Positions 1-7,287 of a stretch of 35,259 nt of DNA are shown here, in pieces. Positions within the stretch are counted from its first letter, which is position 1, and each line of letters begins with the position of its first letter. The translations under genes and the position numbers were made by a program. The DNA comes from JAVKDP01 sp040222185 (GTDB lineage: Bacteria; Bacteroidota; Rhodothermia; Balneolales; Balneolaceae), in NCBI GenBank assembly GCA_040222185.1, contig JAVKDP010000019.1:1-35259 (forward strand), given 5' to 3'. The notes under the pieces are model-generated. The model was not told the origin of the DNA. It ran no database searches and saw nothing but the letters and a program-made list of their open reading frames with translations.

Positions 1-208
1 GTTCAGATTTTCGTAGCCTCACTTGCCGTATAAACACACTAACTGATAAACCTGTTTCCTGTTTAACCCTTCTAAGCAGATTCGACCTGCTCATATTTAC
101 TAAACCAGCCAGTTCAGTAACCCCAAACTTTTCATCCTCAATATTCTCTTCAACAATCGTAATGATCTTGCTGATAAAAGGGCCCGGAGTTGTAAAAAAG
201 TCTGACAT
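1..208 (-). CDS. Partial AraC-family HTH transcriptional regulator (N-terminal part)
   Basis: Reading the minus strand from the ATG at 208 gives 69 residues that stay open to the window edge. The stretch from about residue 33 (FGVTELAGLVNMSRSNLLRR) onward, followed by VKQETGLSVSVFIRQVRLRKS, has the pattern of the first helix-turn-helix and linker helix of an AraC/XylS DNA-binding domain. It is unusual that the HTH lies at the N-terminus, since classical AraC proteins carry it at the C-terminus; some Bacteroidota regulators have an N-terminal HTH followed by membrane or TPR segments, but the rest lies outside the window. It is divergent from the ankyrin lipoprotein gene and faces the CATAG repeat array at 285-350, which could be its operator. 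The family call is fairly firm; target and ligand are unknown. Confidence 0.7.
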   Translation of the reverse strand, partial: MSDFFTTPGPFISKIITIVEENIEDEKFGVTELAGLVNMSRSNLLRRVKQETGLSVSVFIRQVRLRKSE

Positions 209-284
209 ATTGATTACAAAAAATGAAATAGAATAATCGTCAATTTAAAACCTACCTACAATGTCTTATTTGAGCTTTTTGCAT

Positions 285-350
285 CATAGTTTATAGTCTC
301 TAATCATAGTTTCTACTCATAGCGCATAGTTACTAAAAGTTAAGGCATAG
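285..350. repeat. Four CATAG direct repeats with 20-21 bp spacing in a divergent promoter region
   Basis: CATAGTT begins at 285, 305 and 325, and CATAGCT begins at 346, giving steps of 20, 20 and 21 bases, close to two helical turns. The copies share the loose form CATAGTTWCTA, and an extra CATAG lies at 318. The array sits between the divergent AraC-type gene (start 208) and the ankyrin lipoprotein gene (start 425). Repeats in phase on one face of the helix are typical of operators for AraC-type or LytTR-type regulators. Binding by either is inference. Confidence 0.5.
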
Positions 351-378
351 CTCTTTAGTCTGGTTTTAAGGCACTATT

Positions 379-386
379 TAACTTTG
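379..386 (+). promoter_or_regulatory. Candidate Bacteroidota-type -7 element (TAACTTTG)
   Basis: TAACTTTG fits the TAnnTTTG -7 consensus known from Bacteroidota and lies 38 bases before the ankyrin lipoprotein start, directly after the CATAG repeats. A clear -33 TTTG is not present at the usual distance (only TTTAG at 354-358), so the call is weak. Confidence 0.3.
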
Positions 387-424
387 TCTCAACAAAATTA
401 ATTATTCACTTAAAACACAAGACA

Positions 425-1006
425 ATGAAACAATTCAACAGAATATTTACCAAAACCCGGTTTACACTTATTCTTACTTTTATTCTTTTTGGGTTAATTT
501 CCTGCACTAACTCTAAAGAAGAAAATAAAGCTGAAGTTAAAGTACCTTCTGTCACTATCCAGGAAGCTGCTTTCTTTGGAAACACTGAAGCAATCGAATC
601 GCACATTGCCTATAAAAGCGATTTAAACGAAAAGGATGCTTATGGCTCTACCCCTTTACATATCGCCATAATGTTTGGTAGAATCGAAGCTGCTAAATTG
701 CTGATAGAAGCCGGAGCGGATCTTAGTGCTCAAAGCGCTGATGGCTCATCTCCTCTTCATGCAGCTTCTTTCTTTTGTCACACTGAGGTTGTTCAGGCAT
801 TGCTTGAAAAAGAAATAGATATTACAGCCAAGAACCTCTACGGTTTTACCGCTCTCGAAACTTTGTCTACTCCTTATGAAGATGTTAAAGGAATCTATGA
901 GCAGTTTGGAAAAGACCTTGGGCCGCTTGGTTTAAAGCTCGACTATGAAAGAATAGAAGAAACACGCCCTGTCATTGCAAAAATGATCGAAGAGAGTTCT
1001 AATTAA
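425..1006 (+). CDS. Ankyrin-repeat lipoprotein
   Basis: The 193-residue product starts with a basic N-terminus, a hydrophobic stretch (residues 13-24) and a lipobox LISC with the lipidated cysteine at residue 27, so it is probably exported and anchored as a lipoprotein. From about residue 40 it carries ankyrin repeats; two are clear (YGSTPLHIAIMFGRIEAAKL and DGSSPLHAASFFCHTEVVQA, each followed by LLIEAGAD/LLEKEID-like turns), flanked by degenerate ones. Ankyrin repeats mediate protein binding, and the partner here is not visible. The acyltransferase gene starts 11 bases after its stop, so the two are probably co-transcribed and share the terminator at 2091-2130. The ATG at 425 is the only start that keeps the whole signal sequence. 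Periplasmic or outer-membrane location is inference from the lipobox. Confidence 0.85.
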   Translation: MKQFNRIFTKTRFTLILTFILFGLISCTNSKEENKAEVKVPSVTIQEAAFFGNTEAIESHIAYKSDLNEKDAYGSTPLHIAIMFGRIEAAKLLIEAGADLSAQSADGSSPLHAASFFCHTEVVQALLEKEIDITAKNLYGFTALETLSTPYEDVKGIYEQFGKDLGPLGLKLDYERIEETRPVIAKMIEESSN

Positions 1007-1017
1007 ATTATAAGACT

Positions 1018-2064
1018 ATGACTTTAACCGATAGAAGATTTGATATCGATTGGCTGCGGGTTATTGCAATAGGATTATTACTAATCTATCATATAACTAT
1101 TGGCTTTCAACCCTGGGGTGTATTTATTGGATTTATTCAGAATAACGAACCATTAGAGTGGATATGGCTGCCTATGTCGATGCTCAATGTTTGGCGAATC
1201 CCACTTCTTTTCTTTGTGTCTGGCATGGGTGTATTCTTTGCTATCCGAAGACGAGACTGGAAACAGCTACTTATTGAACGATCTAAAAGGATTCTATTAC
1301 CATTCATTTTTGGTATTCTGGCAATTGTTCCTCTCCATATGTTTTTATGGCAAGGGTATTACCAACAGGATCTGGATTATTCTGTTAACCCGGGACATTT
1401 ATGGTTCCTTGGAAACATATTCGTTTATGTACTACTCTTTTCACCGGTTTTCTTTTATCTAAAAAGAAATCCTGATGGGAAGATCCAACAAACATTAAGC
1501 AAGTTGCTTAGTAACCCACTCGGTTTATTTGTTTTGATGATCCCTTTCGTTGCAGAAGCAGAACTGGTAAAACCCGAAGCCTTCGAATTATATGCTATGA
1601 CATGGCATGGATTCTGGTTGGGGATGGTGGCCTTTGTAGCTGGCTTCTTATGCGTTTATAGTGGTTTGTCATTTTGGAAAAATGTAACCAAATGGAGATG
1701 GTTACTATTGGGATTAGCAGTACTGATATATAGTATCAGGCTAATTGAATTCGAGCTAAAAAGTCCGGACTATATGATGGCTATCGAATCAAATCTTTGG
1801 ATTTTTACCGTTTTCGGATTTGGACATAAATACCTGAACCGACCAAGTGGTACACTGAAATATCTAAGTACAGCTGCTTATCCGATATACGTTCTCCATA
1901 TGGTGTTTTTATACCTGGCCTCCGTACTATTCTTTGAATTGGAAATTGAGGTGCACCTCAAACTTATATTAGTCATAGCATTTACATTCGTAAGTACCTT
2001 TGCCTTTTATGAGCTTTTTATAAGGAGGTTCAAAATAGTTAAACCTTTGTTTGGTTTAAAGTAA
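1018..2064 (+). CDS. Acyltransferase family 3 membrane protein (OpgC/MdoC-like)
   Basis: The 348-residue protein is strongly hydrophobic, with about ten predicted membrane segments. Its first helix has the acyltransferase-3 signature R14-x10-H25 (in DIDWLRVIAIGLLLIYH), the arginine/histidine pair linked to catalysis in this family. The following FFVSGMGVFFAIRRRDW segment, the cytoplasmic RSKRILLPF motif and the NPGHLWFLGN segment match OpgC/MdoC-like members, which transfer acyl groups such as succinyl onto periplasmic glucans or other surface sugars. Length is in the usual range of 340-400. The gene follows the ankyrin lipoprotein by 11 bases and ends before a hairpin terminator. The real acceptor cannot be read from the sequence; modification of a surface glycan is the general expectation. 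Confidence 0.85.
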   Translation: MTLTDRRFDIDWLRVIAIGLLLIYHITIGFQPWGVFIGFIQNNEPLEWIWLPMSMLNVWRIPLLFFVSGMGVFFAIRRRDWKQLLIERSKRILLPFIFGILAIVPLHMFLWQGYYQQDLDYSVNPGHLWFLGNIFVYVLLFSPVFFYLKRNPDGKIQQTLSKLLSNPLGLFVLMIPFVAEAELVKPEAFELYAMTWHGFWLGMVAFVAGFLCVYSGLSFWKNVTKWRWLLLGLAVLIYSIRLIEFELKSPDYMMAIESNLWIFTVFGFGHKYLNRPSGTLKYLSTAAYPIYVLHMVFLYLASVLFFELEIEVHLKLILVIAFTFVSTFAFYELFIRRFKIVKPLFGLK

Positions 2065-2090
2065 ATCTGTCATTAATACATTGTATTTAG

Positions 2091-2130
2091 TAGCGATTCG
2101 ATGAAAACTCAAATCGCTATTTTATTTTAT
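2091..2130 (+). terminator. Rho-independent terminator after the acyltransferase gene
   Basis: TAGCGATT (2091-2098) pairs perfectly with AATCGCTA (2112-2119) around a 13-base loop, followed by TTTTATTTTAT. It closes the ankyrin-acyltransferase unit and separates it from rsgA. Confidence 0.7.
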
Positions 2131-2174
2131 ATAGGTATCTTAGCATTAAAATAAATGGCAGCATTGAACAAGAA

Positions 2175-3239
2175 ATGACACTAGAAGATTTAGGATACAA
2201 CGAAAGCTTAGAAGAGTACAGAGCAGGAGAAAGTCTGAATTCTTTTGAAGTTGGCAGAGTTATATCAGAGCACAAAGACAGATATACAATTAAGACTTCC
2301 GAAAGTGAGATAGACTCTGAGCTCATTGGCAGCTTACGGTTTGCCTCGGAAAGCAGGTACGATTTACCTGCTGTAGGGGATTGGGTTGCTTTCACAGAAT
2401 ATGATGAAGGAAAAGGCTTAATACATGCAATATATCCAAGAACTTCGATTATAGAACGGCAAGCCGTTGGGAAATCCGGTCAGGTTCAAATCATTGCAAC
2501 AAATATTGATTACGGACTCATTGTACAAGCTGTTGACCGGGATTTCAATCTTAACCGGCTGGAACGATACCTGACTATCTGTAATGCTTCCAAGGTTGAG
2601 CCCCTGATAGTTCTTAGTAAGATTGACCTAATTGATACATCTACCCTGGAATCGATCATTGAAAAGGTTAATGAGCGAATTCAAAATGCTACTGTTATTA
2701 CTGTTAGTAACCAGACCAAGGGGTATGAAGAGATAAAAGCATTCATTCACAATGGAAAAACCTATGCATTACTCGGTTCTTCAGGAGTAGGTAAATCAAC
2801 CCTGTTAAATAACATTTCCGGAGAAGAGCAAATGAAAACAGGTGAGATCAGCTCTAGCGTAAACAAAGGAAAGCATGTTACCAGTCACAGGGAACTTATT
2901 GTTTTAAATAGCGGTGGGATCATTATTGATAACCCAGGGATGCGGGAAGTTGGAATAGCAGATACTTCAAGTGGATTGGAAACTACTTTTGAGTTCATCC
3001 TGGAATATGCTGATGATTGCCGCTATAAGGATTGTTCCCATACACACGAGCAGGGTTGTGCCATCCTGGAAGCCGTTGAAAATGGGGAAATAGATTCCAA
3101 TGCATACTCCAACTACAGAAAAATGCTGAAAGAGAAGAGTCATTTCGAATCAAATGCTCTTGATCGCAAAAAGAAGGACAAAGAGCTTGGGAAGCTTATC
3201 AAAAGTGTGAAAAAGATTCGGAAAAATAATAAGTATTAG
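2175..3239 (+). CDS. rsgA: Small ribosomal subunit biogenesis GTPase RsgA
   Basis: RsgA is a circularly permuted GTPase that acts in late maturation of the 30S subunit and dissociates on GTP hydrolysis. The 354-residue product has the family layout: an OB-fold region (about 25-105) with PAVGDWVAF; a G domain in the permuted order, with the G4 motif SKID at 148-151 before the P-loop GSSGVGKST at 201-209; then KGKHVTSHREL and the switch motif DNPGMREVG. The C-terminal zinc site is intact as C282-x4-C287-x-H289-x5-C295, followed by a basic helical tail. The first ATG at 2175 gives normal family length. The LytTR gene follows after 26 bases, so read-through is possible, but a functional link is unlikely. 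Confidence 0.95.
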   Translation: MTLEDLGYNESLEEYRAGESLNSFEVGRVISEHKDRYTIKTSESEIDSELIGSLRFASESRYDLPAVGDWVAFTEYDEGKGLIHAIYPRTSIIERQAVGKSGQVQIIATNIDYGLIVQAVDRDFNLNRLERYLTICNASKVEPLIVLSKIDLIDTSTLESIIEKVNERIQNATVITVSNQTKGYEEIKAFIHNGKTYALLGSSGVGKSTLLNNISGEEQMKTGEISSSVNKGKHVTSHRELIVLNSGGIIIDNPGMREVGIADTSSGLETTFEFILEYADDCRYKDCSHTHEQGCAILEAVENGEIDSNAYSNYRKMLKEKSHFESNALDRKKKDKELGKLIKSVKKIRKNNKY

Positions 3240-3265
3240 AGAACCTCGAACCTAAACCTTCGGTC

Positions 3266-4102
3266 ATGGAAAAATCCTTACCCTGGAGAATAATTCATCT
3301 AAATAATTTTAAAGCTACTGCTTTCGAGGCAATTCTGTATCAGAAAGAGCTTTGTAAAAGTTTGGCTGTTGGCCTTGTGTTGCTAATCTCCATATTGATC
3401 GTAAAACCTTTTGGTATACGTTTTTCAGGAGATGATCTTTTCTTTCTATCTCTTATTCTTTTTTATTCAGTACTTACTTCAATTTTAATTTTCATAAATG
3501 AGAAGTTCCTTAAAAAGACATTTTTAAAACTATCCACCAGAAACCTTGAGTATCAACCGGGTGAAGCTTTTTGGAACGCATACCTAACCATTTCTATCCT
3601 TTTTGCTTGTATTCTTCTTTGCTCAACTCTGCTTCAGATCAATAGTCTATTCTTTTTTATAGGGCTAAAACTAGCTGTTTTTTTCTTATTCCCTACTCTC
3701 GTGGTCATTTCAATTTTTCTAAACAGGTCAAAGAGTAATATTGATCCTATTATTGATTTCAAATCTGAAAATAAAAATGAAAACTTTAGCCTGCCACTGA
3801 GTAGAGTTTATTTCATCAAATGTGAAGACAACTATGCTGCTATCTATTATTCAGTTCCTGATTCTGAATACCTGGAAAAGCGATTGGTACGAACTTCATT
3901 AAAAAACCTCTCAAAAAGAATAAAAACCAGGCTTATACTAAGATGCCATCGTTCTTTTATGGTAAATCTAAACCAGATTAGAAATATAAAGGGCCCTAAG
4001 AGAAATCTTAGGCTCAACTTCAGAAAGTCTGACCACGTTATCCCGGTTTCCAGAAAATACAGTGCCGATTTCGAATACCTGAAAAGAAAAACTCGGAACT
4101 AA
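3266..4102 (+). CDS. Membrane-anchored LytTR-family DNA-binding regulator
   Basis: The 278-residue protein has an N-terminal half with about four hydrophobic segments (roughly residues 29-48, 58-78, 106-125 and 128-150). The C-terminal half (about 170-275) is a LytTR DNA-binding domain, shown by SRVYFIKCEDNYAAIYY, the RTSLKNL segment, the LRCHRSFMVNLNQI core and the closing VIPVSRKYS. LytTR domains bind short direct repeats spaced about 21 bp apart. There is no response-regulator receiver domain, so the membrane half probably senses something directly or tethers the domain; such membrane-LytTR proteins are common in Bacteroidota. Its targets are unknown, but the 20-21 bp repeats at 285-350 and 8994-9021 are candidates. 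No clear ribosome binding site is present, as for most genes here. Confidence 0.85.
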   Translation: MEKSLPWRIIHLNNFKATAFEAILYQKELCKSLAVGLVLLISILIVKPFGIRFSGDDLFFLSLILFYSVLTSILIFINEKFLKKTFLKLSTRNLEYQPGEAFWNAYLTISILFACILLCSTLLQINSLFFFIGLKLAVFFLFPTLVVISIFLNRSKSNIDPIIDFKSENKNENFSLPLSRVYFIKCEDNYAAIYYSVPDSEYLEKRLVRTSLKNLSKRIKTRLILRCHRSFMVNLNQIRNIKGPKRNLRLNFRKSDHVIPVSRKYSADFEYLKRKTRN

Positions 4103-4180
4103 TCAGGTCTATTCATCCCAAAAGCTGACCAATCTTACCTAACGCTTTTATAATACTACCTGAGATTAATCTTGTTCGTT

Positions 4181-4214
4181 ATTATCGATTTTATTAACCA
4201 AAAAAATCGATAAT
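4181..4214 (+). promoter_or_regulatory. 12-bp inverted repeat overlapping the DoxX start codon
   Basis: ATTATCGATTTT (4181-4192) is perfectly complementary to AAAATCGATAAT (4203-4214), with a 10-base spacer. The first two bases of the ATG (4213-4215) lie inside the right arm, so in the mRNA the start codon would be paired, and in the DNA the repeat could be an operator. The preceding stretch (4103-4180) otherwise holds only a weak AAAAGC/GCTTTT hairpin (4120-4149). Confidence 0.5.
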
Positions 4215-4581
4215 GGAAAAATCTGTCAAAGTTTTAAAATGGGCTTTAGTGATCATTCTTGCCCTATTATTTATAAGTTCCGGATACCCAAAAATTATTC
4301 CCGGAGAATCGATGATTGAACGCTTTTCAAATTGGGGATACTCAAAAGGTTTTGCGCAAATGATTGGCTTAATAGAGCTATTGGGAGGTGTTTTACTATT
4401 ACTACCAAGGGTAAGTTTTTATGCTTCTCTTGTGCTTTCATTTATCATGTTAGGTGCGGTTTATACACATATTTCTACCGGAATTGGAAGTCCCTGGTTC
4501 GCCATAATTACAGCTTTATTACTTATGCTAACCGCCTACCTTTTGAAAAGAGATGATACAGTAACTCAAGGCGATACTTAA
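4213..4581 (+). CDS. DoxX-family membrane protein
   Basis: The 122-residue protein has four hydrophobic segments (about 8-25, 48-65, 70-88 and 92-110) and the DoxX-family pattern: an early FISSGYPKIIPG, then the GFAQMIGLIELLGGVLLLLP segment and a late HISTGIG loop. DoxX proteins are small four-helix inner-membrane proteins; some act with oxidoreductases, but the role of this branch is not settled. The start lies within the inverted repeat at 4181-4214. The O-acetyltransferase gene follows after 62 bases, too loosely to assert an operon. The family call is reliable and the function is unknown. Confidence 0.85.
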   Translation: MEKSVKVLKWALVIILALLFISSGYPKIIPGESMIERFSNWGYSKGFAQMIGLIELLGGVLLLLPRVSFYASLVLSFIMLGAVYTHISTGIGSPWFAIITALLLMLTAYLLKRDDTVTQGDT

Positions 4582-4643
4582 TCGGTGTCACTCCATTATT
4601 GCTCTTAATTATTAGTATTCGATTTTTTTGTTCATTTTTGAAC

Positions 4644-5228
4644 ATGCCAACAGAAAAAGAAAACATGCTATCCGGGAAACCTTTCAAAGCTTTTGATAAG
4701 GAACTATCTAATGAAAGAGCATACGCCAGAGAACTCGTATTCGACTTTAACAACTTTCGCCCGGGAGAGTACGCTGCTAAGAATGAATTACTGAAAAAGC
4801 TTATCGGCTCAACTCCAAAATCATTCTATATTGAGCAACCATTCTATTGCGACTATGGCTACAACATCGAAATTGGAAACAAATTCTACGCTAACACAAA
4901 CCTGACGATCCTTGATTGTGCAAAGGTTATCATAGGTAGTAATGTGTTTATTGGTCCAAACGTTGGGATTTATACCGTTTCTCATCCAATACATCATGAG
5001 CCCAGGAACCAATTCTTCGAACAAGCTAAACCCATAACTATTGGCAATAACGTCTGGATTGGAGGAAGCGTGGTTATAAATCCGGGAATCACGATCGGAA
5101 ATAATTCTGTAATTGGTTCCGGAAGTGTAGTTACAAAAGATATTCCTTCAGGAGTAATAGCTGCGGGAAATCCCTGTAAAATCCTGAGAGAGGTTACAGA
5201 AGAAGATAAAGCAAGATTCTCCCGGTAA
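4644..5228 (+). CDS. Maltose/galactoside-type O-acetyltransferase (hexapeptide repeat)
   Basis: The 194-residue protein begins with the MLSGKPFKAFDKEL segment typical of the N-terminal helical domain of maltose O-acetyltransferase/LacA relatives. It continues into a left-handed beta-helix of hexapeptide repeats (about residues 75-175: YNIEIGN, VIIGSNVFIGPNV, ITIGNNVWIGGSVVINPGI, ITIGNNSVIGSGSVV), with HPIHHE carrying the catalytic histidine and AAGNPCK near the end. It should transfer acetyl from acetyl-CoA to a sugar hydroxyl. An in-frame TTG at 4599 would add 15 hydrophobic residues unlike the family, so I chose the ATG at 4644, which gives the usual length. It is convergent with the EVE gene, with only 8 bases between the stops. 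Cytosolic location is inferred; the sugar is unknown. Confidence 0.9.
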   Translation: MPTEKENMLSGKPFKAFDKELSNERAYARELVFDFNNFRPGEYAAKNELLKKLIGSTPKSFYIEQPFYCDYGYNIEIGNKFYANTNLTILDCAKVIIGSNVFIGPNVGIYTVSHPIHHEPRNQFFEQAKPITIGNNVWIGGSVVINPGITIGNNSVIGSGSVVTKDIPSGVIAAGNPCKILREVTEEDKARFSR

Positions 5229-5236
5229 TCTATCCG

Positions 5237-5701
5237 TTAACCTTCCGCCATTTTAAGTATGGTTTCCCACTCCTCTTTTCGAACCGGAGTTATAGACAAC
5301 CTGCCAAGCCTGAATAATTCCATTGCCTCGAGCGATTTCTCAGCTTGTAATGCATCCCTGGTGACCGGGTTTTCGAATTTCTCTATGAATTTCACGTCTA
5401 CATTAACCCAACGCGGCTCAGCTTCAGAACTCTTTGGATCGAAGTAATTAGACTCAGGATCGAACTGAAGAGCATCCGGGTAGGGTTCACTTGAAACCTC
5501 AGCTAAACCTACAATAGCAGGCGGCTTTTGATTTGAGTGATAGTAAAGTATGCCATCTCCAATCTTCATGTCATCTCTCATGGAGTTTCGGGCTGCATAA
5601 TTTCTAACACCATCCCACGGAGTTTCTCCATCGTTCTGAAGATCGTCAATACTATATTTTTCAGGCTCAGATTTGCATAGCCAATATTTTCTTTCACTCA
5701 T
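5237..5701 (-). CDS. EVE-domain protein (PUA-like fold)
   Basis: The 154-residue product is a complete single EVE domain: it opens with KYWLCKSEPEKYSIDDL, then TPWDGVRNYAARNSMRDDMK, then GDGILYYHSN and a central PRWVNVDVKFIEKF, ending in RLSITPVRKEEWETILKM. EVE domains have a PUA-like fold with an aromatic pocket thought to bind modified bases in DNA or RNA; in some bacteria they are part of modification-dependent defence, and in others they are free-standing housekeeping proteins like this one. It starts 27 bases after rfbB on the same strand and is probably transcribed from the end of the rhamnose operon, though a functional link is unlikely. No nuclease or second domain is fused. Confidence 0.88.
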   Translation of the reverse strand: MSERKYWLCKSEPEKYSIDDLQNDGETPWDGVRNYAARNSMRDDMKIGDGILYYHSNQKPPAIVGLAEVSSEPYPDALQFDPESNYFDPKSSEAEPRWVNVDVKFIEKFENPVTRDALQAEKSLEAMELFRLGRLSITPVRKEEWETILKMAEG

Positions 5702-5728
5702 ACTTTCTCAATTATTTTTTTGGTAAAG

Positions 5729-6742
5729 TTAATCCTTGTTTGAATCACTGTACTTTTTCAAATACCAGGAAATAGTCTCTTCCAACATGCCATCAAAATC
5801 TGTATTGGGTTCCCAGTTTAATTCTTTCTTGATTTTAGAAGCATCAATGGCATATCTGAAATCATGTCCCAATCTATCTGTAACAAAGGAAATCAGGTTT
5901 TTATAATCGCCACCAGGTCCTTTTCCTACCTTCTTGTTTAAAATATCACAGATTTTATGAACCAGTTCTAAATTCTTCCACTCATTGTTCCCACCTACAT
6001 TGTAAGTCTCTCCTGCTTTACCTTGAAGAAAAGCTGTTTCTAATGCTGAGCAATGATCTTTAACAAAAAGCCAATCGCGTACATTCTCACCCTTGCCGTA
6101 AACAGGTATCGGGTTATGCTGAACTGCATTTCTTAACACAGTAGGAATAAGTTTTTCATCATGTTGATGAGGTCCGTAATTATTGGAGCAATTTGTGGTT
6201 ACCAGGTTCATGCCATAGGTATGAAAGTAAGATCTTACAATCAGGTCACTCCCCGCCTTAGATGCAGAATAAGGTGAATTTGGTGCATAAGGAGTCGTTT
6301 CTTTAAATAACCCATCATCTTCCAGCTCTCCATACACTTCGTCAGTCGAAACATGCAAAAACCTGTTCTTTTTCCAGCTTTCTTCATCATCGCTCCAAAG
6401 CTGGCGACATTCTTCCAGGATATTAAACGTTCCTACAATATTCGACTGGATAAAAGGTTCTGGCCCGGTAATCGAATTATCAACATGTGATTCAGCTGCC
6501 AGATGGAAAACCCCTTCAGGTTTAAAGCTCTTAACGATATCCTGGACAGCTTCACGGTCAACCAGGTCAATCTTTTTAAAATGGTACCGCTCTGAATCTT
6601 TGATAGGTGCTAAAAACTGACGGTCAGAAGCATATGTCAGCTTATCGATATTAAAAATATGCCAATCAGGCTGGCTCTCAAACAGATGTAATATCAAGTT
6701 TGAGCCGATAAATCCAGCTCCTCCTGTTACAATGATTCTCAT
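5729..6742 (-). CDS. rfbB: dTDP-glucose 4,6-dehydratase
   Basis: RfbB (RmlB) converts dTDP-D-glucose to dTDP-4-keto-6-deoxy-D-glucose, step two of dTDP-L-rhamnose synthesis. The 337-residue protein is a short-chain dehydrogenase with the NAD-binding GGAGFIGSN at residues 7-15, HLAAESHVDNSI, the catalytic STDEVYGEL region and the YSASKAG motif holding the active-site tyrosine and lysine. It also has NNYGPHQHDEKLIP and the C-terminal VTDRLGHDFRYAID segment seen in RmlB. Length matches the family. It is the last gene of the rfbADCB unit, and its ATG overlaps the rfbC stop by four bases, which points to translational coupling. Confidence 0.96.
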   Translation of the reverse strand: MRIIVTGGAGFIGSNLILHLFESQPDWHIFNIDKLTYASDRQFLAPIKDSERYHFKKIDLVDREAVQDIVKSFKPEGVFHLAAESHVDNSITGPEPFIQSNIVGTFNILEECRQLWSDDEESWKKNRFLHVSTDEVYGELEDDGLFKETTPYAPNSPYSASKAGSDLIVRSYFHTYGMNLVTTNCSNNYGPHQHDEKLIPTVLRNAVQHNPIPVYGKGENVRDWLFVKDHCSALETAFLQGKAGETYNVGGNNEWKNLELVHKICDILNKKVGKGPGGDYKNLISFVTDRLGHDFRYAIDASKIKKELNWEPNTDFDGMLEETISWYLKKYSDSNKD

Positions 6743-7287
6743 GGAAAAATGTCTTCTTCTTTAAGTGATGAAAATAGCGGAAGTCTTCGATCCTTCTCTG
6801 ATAATATTGGGCGTGATACATCCCAGTTAATTCTAATTAACGGATCATCCCAGCGTATACCCCTTTCTGACGCTTTATCATAATACGAAGAACATTTGTA
6901 TTGTACTATGGCTTCATTTGATAAGACAGAAAATCCATGAGCAAATCCTTCAGGTACAAATAGCTGTTTTCTATTTTTACCAGAGAGCTTAACAGCAACA
7001 TAATTACCAAACGATTTAGAACTCTTGCGAACATCTACAGCTACATCAAGGATGGTACCTTTTACACATTGAACAAGTTTAGCCTGTGGAACTTCCTTCT
7101 GGTAATGTAATCCCCTGATAGCTCCTTCATAAGACCTGGAAATGTTATCCTGAACAAACTCGATATCAATACCATGTTCTTTAAATACAGACTCACGATA
7201 TGATTCGTGAAAGAAGCCCCGCTCGTCTTCAAATACTACCGGCTCAATAATTTTTACATCGGGAATCCGAGTATCCGTAATTTTCAT
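6739..7287 (-). CDS. rfbC: dTDP-4-dehydrorhamnose 3,5-epimerase
   Basis: RfbC (RmlC) epimerises dTDP-4-keto-6-deoxyglucose at C3 and C5, step three of the rhamnose pathway. The 182-residue cupin has the conserved DERGFFHESYR near the start, QDNISRS, and GAIRGLHYQ, in which H61 is the expected catalytic base. It continues with KLVQCVKGTILDVAVDVRKS and FVPEGFAHGFSVLS, and a later QYKCSSYYD carrying the active-site tyrosine region, followed by RGIRWDDPLI. It overlaps rfbD by four bases upstream and rfbB by four bases downstream, so the three are very likely translated in a coupled way. Nothing is missing compared with the family. Confidence 0.96.
   Translation of the reverse strand: MKITDTRIPDVKIIEPVVFEDERGFFHESYRESVFKEHGIDIEFVQDNISRSYEGAIRGLHYQKEVPQAKLVQCVKGTILDVAVDVRKSSKSFGNYVAVKLSGKNRKQLFVPEGFAHGFSVLSNEAIVQYKCSSYYDKASERGIRWDDPLIRINWDVSRPILSEKDRRLPLFSSLKEEDIFP

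Noticed and set aside
4120..4149. AAAAGC/GCTTTT hairpin after the LytTR gene as a terminator
   Set aside because: The stem is six mostly AT pairs with an 18-base loop and no proper T-run beyond the arm.
4599..4643. TTG start extending the O-acetyltransferase by 15 residues
   Set aside because: The extra residues are hydrophobic and unlike the family N-terminus; the ATG at 4644 gives normal length.
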